In this document: positions 14,782 through 20,139 of the stretch, piece by piece
How positions within the stretch are numbered: position 1 is the first letter of the stretch
Layout of the letters: each line of letters opens with the position of its first letter
Virus record (IMG/VR): IMGVR_UViG_3300030109_000556
Coordinates: 1-20,139 of that record
Direction: 5' to 3' (one strand)
Origin: a virus
DNA: 20,139 bases
Made by a program: the position numbers and the translations under genes
Notes under the pieces: generated by a model
What the model saw: the letters and a program-made list of their open reading frames with translations, nothing else
Told to the model about the DNA's origin: nothing
Databases searched by the model: none

Positions 14782-16813
14782 GGTAACAACCTCCATAAAC
14801 GTGGACTCTCCGGTAGATACACTGTCGGAGAGTTTACATAATTTACCCATGATAGTAACACCAGATACATTTACAGATACTATAAATTCTTTACCTAAGA
14901 CCCCTATGTGGATAATGGACGTAGAGACAAATGGCTTTAATCCTTATGATATGCATCAGATATGTGGTATAGGTTTAGCCGATATTGATAGTGACCATGC
15001 ATATTACTTTCCTTTTAGGCATCAATCAGACGAGCCTAATTTATCACAAGATCAATTAAAACAATTAGTTGAGTTTATTAATAACACTTGTGAAACAGTT
15101 GTAGGATATAATGTAAAGTTTGATGCTAAATTTTTACACAATGAAGGTATAAATATAGATGCAATGAAGTTATTAGATGTTCTTGTTATGGTAAGAATGA
15201 CTGAGCCCACTACAATGAACAGGCTTAGTTTAACAGATACTTTGATAAGAACTTACGGAGAAAAAGCTGGGGCTTATGATTTAGAAACTAAAAAAGTTTT
15301 AAAGAAAAACAAATGGTTTAGAGACTTTTCTTTAGCACCCCCATCTGTTTTAGGACCATATTGTATAGATGATGTTAAGTGGACGCGTAAACTTTATAAA
15401 GATAGGCTAAGGAAAATAGTTACTAGTAATCAACTAGAGCTTTTTAACTTCCAAACAAAACTTACTAAAACTCTTTACATGATGGAAAGACGTGGCGTAG
15501 TTATAGATAACAAGTACGCTAAACAGGCTTACGATAAGACACTGACTAGAATAGATGTTTTAAAGAATAGAATATATGAATTAGTGGGGCATGAGTTTAA
15601 TATTAGTAGCACTAAACAACTAGGGGAAACATTTAATGCTATGGGTATACACTCTCCGTTACGCACTGCAAAAGGTGCTGAGGCGTGGAATGAAGAAGCC
15701 CTTGTAAGATTAAACTCACCACTAGCCGGATTGATAAGACAATACAGAGCATTAGAAAAGATAAGGTCTACATATATAGAGCCTTACTTAGAATTGCCTG
15801 TGCTTCACACTAGCTTTAATAATTGGGGTACAGTAACAGGTAGATTATCATCTAGCTCTCCTAACTTACAGAATATACCTAGAGATACGGTTTACGTAGA
15901 AGACAGGGAACTATCTGAATCTGATAAAGCAGATGTTAGAGATAGAGTTGCTGCTATAGTATCTAGTAAAGGTGGTAATTCAAGCACTGAACTAACTGAT
16001 GAAGTGTTAGATACATGGAGTTTTTTAGGTGGGGATAAGTTCAACGCTAATGACGATAGACAAATTGCTATTAGAAACTTGTTTATACCTAGAGATGACT
16101 ACAAAATGATAGCGTATGATTACTCTCAAATGGAAGTTAGAGTATTTATGAGTTATGTAAATAACGAAGAGATGAATGAATTGATGAAACAGGATGATGT
16201 TGACTTTCATGGAGAAGCGGCAAAGATAGCTTTTGATGTTACAGAGGATGACGAACAGTTTAAATTCTTTAGGCAACTAGCCAAGTCAATTACTTTTGGA
16301 GTTATATATGGTATTGGTAAAGATAAGTTAGCATTACAATTAAATACTACCCCTGATGAAGCTGCTCAATATAAAAATACATACTTAGAAAATATGAAAG
16401 GTTCTAGAAAATTCTTCAATGCTGTTATTAAAAAGATAAAAGCAGACGGTAGAGTTAGGAATAAGTATGGTAGAGTATATAGAGTACCTAGTGAATTTGG
16501 ATATAAGGGTGTTAATTACTTAATTCAAGGAACTAGTGCAGATATAATGAGTGAGCGTATGGTTGCTGTGGCAGAATACCTAAAGGATAAGAAGAGTAAT
16601 CTGTTACTACAAGTGCATGATGAGATTATCTGTGAGATACATAAAGATGAGGTAGATGAAGTAGCCCCTGAAATAAGAAGATTAATGAAAGAGAACACTC
16701 TTAATATACCACTAGAGGTGGATATGGAAGTATGTGACCCTTCATGGGCAGTAAAAAAAGATTTTGATGATATAAACAAGTTTAATTTAGAGGAGCATAT
16801 AGATTGGAGTTAA
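14756..16813 (+). CDS. polA: Family A DNA polymerase with 3'-5' proofreading exonuclease
   Basis: From ATG 14756 (685 residues; TTG 14753, ATG 14762 and ATG 14849 are alternatives). Numbering here counts from 14753. Exonuclease DEDDy motifs: D56-x-E58 (MDVETNG), N120/D124 (GYNVKFDAKFL), Y203-x3-D207 (GPYCIDDVKW). Polymerase motif A is DYSQME (Asp456), motif B is R507...K511...F515...Y519-G (RQLAKSITFGVIYG), and motif C is VHDE (His622, Asp623). The 5'-3' exonuclease domain of E. coli Pol I is absent, as in T7-type polymerases. A ~60-residue insert (378-438) sits between NLQNIPR and IRNLFIP before motif A. The C-terminus is FNLEEHIDWS, nearly matching the end of the next gene. It replicates the phage genome. 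Confidence 0.95.
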   Translation: MTMTTLYSKVTTSINVDSPVDTLSESLHNLPMIVTPDTFTDTINSLPKTPMWIMDVETNGFNPYDMHQICGIGLADIDSDHAYYFPFRHQSDEPNLSQDQLKQLVEFINNTCETVVGYNVKFDAKFLHNEGINIDAMKLLDVLVMVRMTEPTTMNRLSLTDTLIRTYGEKAGAYDLETKKVLKKNKWFRDFSLAPPSVLGPYCIDDVKWTRKLYKDRLRKIVTSNQLELFNFQTKLTKTLYMMERRGVVIDNKYAKQAYDKTLTRIDVLKNRIYELVGHEFNISSTKQLGETFNAMGIHSPLRTAKGAEAWNEEALVRLNSPLAGLIRQYRALEKIRSTYIEPYLELPVLHTSFNNWGTVTGRLSSSSPNLQNIPRDTVYVEDRELSESDKADVRDRVAAIVSSKGGNSSTELTDEVLDTWSFLGGDKFNANDDRQIAIRNLFIPRDDYKMIAYDYSQMEVRVFMSYVNNEEMNELMKQDDVDFHGEAAKIAFDVTEDDEQFKFFRQLAKSITFGVIYGIGKDKLALQLNTTPDEAAQYKNTYLENMKGSRKFFNAVIKKIKADGRVRNKYGRVYRVPSEFGYKGVNYLIQGTSADIMSERMVAVAEYLKDKKSNLLLQVHDEIICEIHKDEVDEVAPEIRRLMKENTLNIPLEVDMEVCDPSWAVKKDFDDINKFNLEEHIDWS
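14804..14834 (+). promoter_or_regulatory. Strong RNA hairpin at the SSB-polymerase junction
   Basis: GACTCTCCG...CGGAGAGTT forms a 13-position stem (14804-14816 with 14822-14834; 10 Watson-Crick and 3 G-U) closed by a 5-base loop. The outer arm includes an uninterrupted 8-bp perfect inverted repeat (14805-14812 with 14826-14833) and is GC-rich in an AT-rich region. No T-run follows, so it is not a simple intrinsic terminator. It lies 22 bases after the SSB stop and inside the putative polymerase N-terminus, before an alternative ATG at 14849. It could slow ribosomes, protect a processed mRNA end or set the polymerase level. Confidence 0.5.
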
Positions 16814-16814
16814 C

Positions 16815-17369
16815 ATGTTAAAATATGTACCAACAAATGAAACTTTTGAAGAAATAATTGTTACATCTAAAAACAGGGCTAAAAATTTAGGAGCATTAAA
16901 TAATTCAATACGTGAGGGTGCGGGTAATTTTGTAGGGTATGTAGGGCAAATATCTATTGCAAAACTATTAGGAATAGATGAAGTTGATACTTTTGACCAC
17001 GATTTACAATATCAAGACATGACTTTGGAAGTTAAAAGTAAAGATAGAACTGTAGACCCAGCTCTATATTATGATGCTAGTATTGCTAAAACAAGTATGC
17101 ATCAAAATCCAGATATCTATGTATTTGTATCTGTAACTATACCTGCAAATACAACCGCTATAGAAGCCATATGGATTATGGGTTGGATATCAAAAAAAGA
17201 ATATTTTAATAAAGCTACTTTTTATAAAAAAGGGGATATTGACCCTAGCAATAACTTTACTTTTAGAGCAGATTGTTATAATCTACCTTACAATAAACTG
17301 CACCCTATAAAAAAATTATTGCAACAACATAATCAATTTAAACTAGAAGAACATATAGATTGGAACTAA
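16815..17369 (+). CDS. PD-(D/E)XK nuclease-like protein
   Basis: A 184-residue protein one base after the polymerase stop; GGAG at 16806-16809 inside the polymerase end acts as ribosome binding site. Residues 37-54 (GNFVGYVGQISIAKLLGI) are the alpha-helix and G-x-x-G-Q motif seen before the core of many PD-(D/E)XK enzymes. Asp61 and/or Asp63 (FDHDLQY) and E72-V-K74 (LEVKSK) supply the metal-binding residues. The rest is mixed alpha/beta (IYVFVSV, AIWIMGWISKKEYF). It is probably a DNA endo- or exonuclease used in replication, recombination or host DNA breakdown. Its C-terminus FKLEEHIDWN closely matches the polymerase terminus, suggesting a shared partner. Exact substrate is unknown. Confidence 0.68.
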   Translation: MLKYVPTNETFEEIIVTSKNRAKNLGALNNSIREGAGNFVGYVGQISIAKLLGIDEVDTFDHDLQYQDMTLEVKSKDRTVDPALYYDASIAKTSMHQNPDIYVFVSVTIPANTTAIEAIWIMGWISKKEYFNKATFYKKGDIDPSNNFTFRADCYNLPYNKLHPIKKLLQQHNQFKLEEHIDWN

Positions 17370-17551
17370 TGAAAGTAATAGCAAGAAAAAACGAAACCTT
17401 TGAAAAACTACTTAGACGTTTTAAAAAGAACTTACAAAAAGATGATACTCTAAATACATACAGACAAAAACAAGAATTTGTACCTAAGAGTGTAAAAAGA
17501 CAACAACAAAAAGCTAATAAGCTAAGAAAGAGTAGGGAAAAAGATGTCTAG
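17369..17551 (+). CDS. rpsU: Ribosomal protein bS21 homologue
   Basis: A 60-residue basic protein starting at ATG 17369, overlapping the nuclease stop as TAATG; a TTG nine bases upstream is less likely. The N-terminus MKVIARKNETFEKLLRRFKK matches the bS21 signature (a strand, then NE-x-F-x2-x-LRRFK), followed by a Tyr/Arg helix and a Lys/Arg tail. Length fits bS21 (about 55-71). In bacteria bS21 binds the 30S platform next to the anti-Shine-Dalgarno end of 16S rRNA and aids initiation. Phage-encoded bS21 is known in marine phages, including pelagiphages. It may replace the host protein to favour phage mRNAs, which here have strong AGGAGG sites. The family occurs only in bacteria, which supports a bacterial host. 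Confidence 0.9.
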   Translation: MKVIARKNETFEKLLRRFKKNLQKDDTLNTYRQKQEFVPKSVKRQQQKANKLRKSREKDV

Positions 17552-17915
17552 TAAAGATGTATTCCATTGTGAAGAAAATGATGATGAAGTTATATACTAT
17601 GATGGACTAAAAGAAGCCTTTATAGGATTAGGATTTCAACAGTTTAACGGACCCTATGCTATATACGACAGAGAAAAAGCAATAGAAATAATTGCTAGGG
17701 ATTTTTATAAAGAAAAAAAGAAAGAATATGAATTTGAAAAAATGGGTGCAGAAGAAAAACTTAAAGTTGTACAAGATATAGGGGATGAAGCATATATGGA
17801 AGCAGTAGAATATTTTGAATACAATACTGAAGGAGCATGGATGGGGGATAGAACACCCATATTTGTAATTATGAAAGACTTATTAACACCAATAGAACCT
17901 ATAGAGGAGGACTAA
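17544..17915 (+). CDS. Hypothetical acidic protein
   Basis: A 123-residue protein overlapping the bS21 gene by 8 bases. It is acidic and helical, with segments KAIEIIARDFYKEKKKEYEF (about 46-65) and GDEAYMEAVEYFEYN, then EGAWMGDRTPIFV and a Pro/Glu-rich end. No cofactor or catalytic motif, signal peptide or membrane segment is visible. The general pattern resembles small conserved proteins of marine phages, without a known function. Its place in the replication/accessory operon suggests early expression. Confidence 0.6.
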   Translation: MSSKDVFHCEENDDEVIYYDGLKEAFIGLGFQQFNGPYAIYDREKAIEIIARDFYKEKKKEYEFEKMGAEEKLKVVQDIGDEAYMEAVEYFEYNTEGAWMGDRTPIFVIMKDLLTPIEPIEED

Positions 17916-18101
17916 ATGGCAGCAGCAGGATGGGAAAACCCAAAAGCCCCTTATGATTTTACACAAGGTATGTGGAATGATTATAATAAAAACTATTCAC
18001 ATTTATCATGGGAAGAATACATGCAGATGACAAAGTGGGGTATAAAAGAAATAGTAGATAAAACACCTAAAGAAGAAAATAAACAGTATAGTACCTTTTG
18101 A
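17916..18101 (+). CDS. Small hypothetical protein, possible upstream partner of a frameshift
   Basis: A 61-residue protein with GAGGAGG (17904-17910) ideally placed before ATG 17916. It is rich in Trp, Tyr, Asn and Lys (GMWNDYNKNY, WEEYMQMTKWGIKEIV) and ends KQYSTF just before TGA. No family is recognised. The end reads ACC TTT TGA T, so a +1 slip of the Phe codon on TTTT would enter the DUF3310-like frame that otherwise lacks a start. Either it ends here as a normal short protein or it supplies the N-terminus of a fused product. Confidence 0.6.
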   Translation: MAAAGWENPKAPYDFTQGMWNDYNKNYSHLSWEEYMQMTKWGIKEIVDKTPKEENKQYSTF

Positions 18102-18261
18102 TTACATACATGACAATCAGATGGGTTTTGCAGAGGGAAATGTGATAAAATATATAACAAGGTGGAGATACAAAGAGAATGGTATCGAAGACCTATACAA
18201 AGCAAAGCAATATATAGATATGTTGATAGCGAAGGAGCTAATAGATGACACTAATGGATGA
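18079..18261 (+). CDS. DUF3310-like protein with no normal start codon
   Basis: An open frame from 18058 to the TGA at 18259-18261 reads ...SIVPFDYIHDNQMGFAEG, then NVIKYITRWRYKENG and IEDLYKAKQYIDMLI. This matches the DUF3310 pattern (DYI ... F..GNVIKY..R...K.G.EDL.KA..Y...LI), a small helical family common in phages, sometimes called nucleotide-kinase-like, with no proven role here. The only ATG (18121) lies inside the conserved block and would remove VPFDYIHDN. Upstream codons offer only ATA. I give 18079 (ATA after AAGAAG) as a nominal start. Alternatives are a +1 frameshift from the preceding gene at TTT TGA (18096-18101), or a one-base sequence error. The 3' end overlaps the next gene by 17 bases. 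Confidence 0.55.
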   Translation: MNSIVPFDYIHDNQMGFAEGNVIKYITRWRYKENGIEDLYKAKQYIDMLIAKELIDDTNG

Positions 18262-18814
18262 TAAAAAAATATATAATATGAACGACCAAGTAAATGAAGG
18301 TAAAACAGGTGAGGAAAAAATACTACAATTACTTGAAGTTAGACATCCAAAAGCCAAAATTAAAGATGTTAGGAATGTGCAAAAATATAGAACAGACGAT
18401 ATAGATTTTGTTATTACTTTACCTAGTGGACAAACAAAAACAATAGAAGTTAAAACAGACAGCTACACCACGGGTAATTTTGCACTTGAAGAATGGAGCA
18501 CTAATCCAAAAAATACAGATGAATTTGGAGAATTTATTGAGGACGGCTCTGGAAGCATAGGGTGTTTTAGAAAAACTAAAGCAGATTATATATACTATTA
18601 CTTTTCAGTATGGGATTTGTTATTTGTTATGAAAACAAAGCCTGCTCAGGAATGGTTTGAGGAAGCAAGGCACACATTTGAAAGAAGCAATGTTTATAAC
18701 GAGGGGTACACTGGAAGTATAAGAAAAGTGCTTATAGGAGAAATGCAAATGGCACTTGGAGATGATAATATAAAAGAATATAAAAATATAACTAAGGAAA
18801 TAGAAAATGGCTAA
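18245..18814 (+). CDS. PD-(D/E)XK nuclease-like protein (second)
   Basis: A 189-residue protein with AAGGAG (18232-18237) before ATG 18245. Motifs follow the PD-(D/E)XK order: helix NEGKTGEEKILQLLEVRH with Glu18/Glu23, DDIDFVI with Asp54, then a strand and IEVKTD with Glu68 and Lys70, followed by TGNFALEEWSTN, a motif typical of phage nucleases of this class. The C-terminal half is aromatic (YIYYYFSVWDLLFVM). It is unlike the first nuclease (16815) outside the core, so they are not recent copies. Possible roles are end processing, recombination or host DNA degradation. Confidence 0.7.
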   Translation: MTLMDDKKIYNMNDQVNEGKTGEEKILQLLEVRHPKAKIKDVRNVQKYRTDDIDFVITLPSGQTKTIEVKTDSYTTGNFALEEWSTNPKNTDEFGEFIEDGSGSIGCFRKTKADYIYYYFSVWDLLFVMKTKPAQEWFEEARHTFERSNVYNEGYTGSIRKVLIGEMQMALGDDNIKEYKNITKEIENG

Positions 18815-19040
18815 AGTAGGATTAAAATTAGGATTTACGTTTAGAGTAGGTCCATTAGAAACCAATCAGTATGCAAGAATGGACATGGAGATTCATGACA
18901 TTGATACTGAACTACCAGTAGAAGAACAACTAGAAGAAGCGGGATTAACATTAGATAAAGCATATAAAGCAGTATATGATAAAGTTGATGGTGAGATTAG
19001 GGGAATCCTAAAGAAGGGTAAGAAGAAGGATGGAAGCTGA
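18807..19040 (+). CDS. Small hypothetical protein
   Basis: A 77-residue protein starting 8 bases inside the nuclease gene, with AAGGA nearby upstream. The first half has alternating strand-forming residues (KVGLKLGFTFRV, ARMDMEIHDI); the second half is helical (EEQLEEAGLTLDKAYKAVYD) and ends in a basic KKGKKK tail. This suggests a small beta-then-alpha protein that may contact nucleic acid. I do not recognise it. Its 3' end overlaps the next gene by 11 bases. Confidence 0.55.
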   Translation: MAKVGLKLGFTFRVGPLETNQYARMDMEIHDIDTELPVEEQLEEAGLTLDKAYKAVYDKVDGEIRGILKKGKKKDGS

Positions 19041-19311
19041 ACACATTAGAGCTATTATTACTGAACAATTTTTATCTGAAAGAGAAACCTTTGATAAAAA
19101 GTTTAGTGAGCAGATGAGCCATCCAGATGATTTTTGGAATACTATACTAACAAAAGAAACAGGTAAAATAGCTGACGCTGTTTACGAAGAGACTCCAAGT
19201 GTATTGTATAACGGCTTGGTTAAATGTGGTGCAGTATGCATGGCGTGGGCTGAAGCAATACAAAAAAGAAACATAAAAAGACGAATTGAAAAAGGCGATG
19301 ATTTAATATGA
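19030..19311 (+). CDS. Degenerate MazG-like all-alpha protein
   Basis: A 93-residue helical protein, the ATG lying 11 bases inside the previous gene. The segment HPDDFWNTILTKETGKIADAVY and then LYNGLVKCGAVCMAWAEAIQ resembles small phage MazG-like NTP pyrophosphohydrolases, whose pattern is roughly W..VL.EE.GE.a.A ... EL..vAAv...W.EA. Here the metal-binding acids appear changed: EE..E reads K42-E43-T-G-K46, and the EL before the second helix reads G62-L63. It may therefore be inactive, or a structural relative with another role. The 3' end overlaps the recombinase start as ATGA. Confidence 0.5.
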   Translation: MEAEHIRAIITEQFLSERETFDKKFSEQMSHPDDFWNTILTKETGKIADAVYEETPSVLYNGLVKCGAVCMAWAEAIQKRNIKRRIEKGDDLI

Positions 19312-20139
19312 GAGAAAATGCAAAAGAAATATTTAATAGTTTACTAAATGATAAGAAAGTAAAGGCTACGACTGGGGATGATACAGTTTTTGAGTACACT
19401 AAGATACCTTTTAATATCCCACAACTAGATAAAATTACACACGGCGGTATACCTAGAAAAAGATTTACTCTTTTATTTGGTGGATTTTCATCAGGCAAGT
19501 CTTATGTAGCATCACAACTATGTAAAACTGTGCAAGAAGATGGTGGAGTAGCTGTATGGATTGACTTAGAGAAGTCATGGGATAACGATTGGATGACTAA
19601 GAGTGGGCTAAATACTAAAGAAATGTTAGTTTACGACCCCGACACAGCAGAGGAAGCATTCAAAGCTGCTAGAAACTCTTTACAAGCAGGAGCAGATATA
19701 GTAGTTCTAGATAGTGTAGCAGGTTTAGTACCTAATGATATCTTTACACATGAAGATGGCGTGGGTCATAGCCCTATTGCATGGCAGTCTAGAGCTTGGA
19801 ATCAAATGTTGATGAGACTTATACCTGAACTGAAACACGGTGGGGCTTTTGTAGCTATTAATCAGACTAGAGGCACCATGGGTAATGTACAAATGATGGA
19901 TACAATGCCGGGTGGAGAAGGTCAAAAATACTTTTCACACTGTTGTATGCATTTTACTAGAGGTTCTTGGTTAACTAAACCGGGTAAAAGCGGTTCAAAA
20001 AACATGTCAGACAGGATGGGGTTTGAGATAAACGCTAGATTATTAAAAGATAAGTTTGGTGGAGAGAAGTTTGAACAAGCTATAGTTCCATTTAAGTTTG
20101 ATGGTGGTATAGACATGATTGAAACTTATGTAAGAGTGG
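19308..20139 (+). CDS. RecA/UvsX-like recombinase, 3' end missing
   Basis: The frame runs from ATG 19308 (ATGA overlap with the previous stop) to the window end, 277 codons plus one base, without a stop. Walker A is GGFSSGKS (58-65), the catalytic Glu lies in IDLEKSWD (Glu88, equivalent to RecA IDAEHALD), Walker B is IVVLD (131-135), and the NQTRG motif (185-189) corresponds to RecA NQ-x-R. The segment MPGGEGQKYFSHCCMHFTRG matches the RecA L2 and adjacent strand (GGNALKFYAS). It forms filaments on single-stranded DNA and promotes strand exchange, repair and recombination-dependent replication. It is closer in layout to phage UvsX/RecA types than to RadA. The C-terminus lies outside the window. 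Confidence 0.9.
   Translation, partial: MRENAKEIFNSLLNDKKVKATTGDDTVFEYTKIPFNIPQLDKITHGGIPRKRFTLLFGGFSSGKSYVASQLCKTVQEDGGVAVWIDLEKSWDNDWMTKSGLNTKEMLVYDPDTAEEAFKAARNSLQAGADIVVLDSVAGLVPNDIFTHEDGVGHSPIAWQSRAWNQMLMRLIPELKHGGAFVAINQTRGTMGNVQMMDTMPGGEGQKYFSHCCMHFTRGSWLTKPGKSGSKNMSDRMGFEINARLLKDKFGGEKFEQAIVPFKFDGGIDMIETYVRV

Noticed and set aside
1552-15155. TATAAATA octamers (1552, 8111, 13283, 15148) matching the T4 late promoter
   Set aside because: All lie inside coding regions of AT-rich, Lys/Ile/Asn-rich genes, with no shared flanking sequence and no link to gene starts; chance occurrence is expected.
1-20139. tRNA genes, CRISPR arrays, insertion sequences, attachment sites
   Set aside because: No cloverleaf-like segments, regularly spaced repeats, transposase or integrase genes were seen when reading both strands; no gap is large enough for an array.

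Overview
This window is a stretch of a tailed bacteriophage (Caudoviricetes) genome. All genes lie on the + strand and are packed with 1-41 nt overlaps or gaps of a few bases, most with AGGAGG-type ribosome binding sites. The DNA is AT-rich, with AGA the main arginine codon and ATA common. A bacterial-type ribosomal protein bS21, a family A DNA polymerase and a sigma-like protein point to a bacterial host. The base composition and gene mix resemble uncultured marine phages, including phages of Pelagibacter-like bacteria, but the host is an inference. I see no integrase, tRNA, CRISPR array or insertion sequence, and no gene-free stretch over 84 bases.

Layout. (1) 1-1162: the 3' end of a beta-rich tail fibre gene and a small companion. 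(2) 1163-1246: the largest gap, with a promoter-like motif. (3) 1247-3480: a basic protein, a coiled-coil protein, a head-tail adaptor and a probable tail terminator. (4) 3481-3516: a second gap with the same promoter-like motif. (5) 3517-10817: tail tube, tail assembly chaperone pair joined by a programmed -1 frameshift, short tape measure, a distal-tail candidate and a 1117-residue hub/fibre with an S74 chaperone domain. A terminator gene followed directly by the tube gene, with no sheath gene between, suggests a siphovirus. (6) 10807-11725: an HTH/zinc-finger protein and a sigma-like protein. (7) 11728-16813: replisome genes: DnaB-like helicase, zinc ribbon, CHC2/TOPRIM primase, SSB-like protein, family A polymerase. 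(8) 16815-20139: PD-(D/E)XK nuclease, bS21, small hypotheticals, a DUF3310-like gene without a normal start, a second PD-(D/E)XK nuclease, a degenerate MazG-like protein and a RecA/UvsX-like recombinase cut by the window end.

How the parts may work together. Helicase, primase, SSB and polymerase form a nearly complete replication fork set, and the nucleases and RecA-like protein supply recombination and end processing. The sigma-like protein is a candidate switch for the structural operons through the paired ATAGTATAATA elements. The most unusual observations are the near-identical C-terminal peptide on the polymerase and the adjacent nuclease, the frameshift signal with a 12-bp stem at the tail chaperones, the bS21 gene inside the replication operon, and the DUF3310 frame with no usable start.
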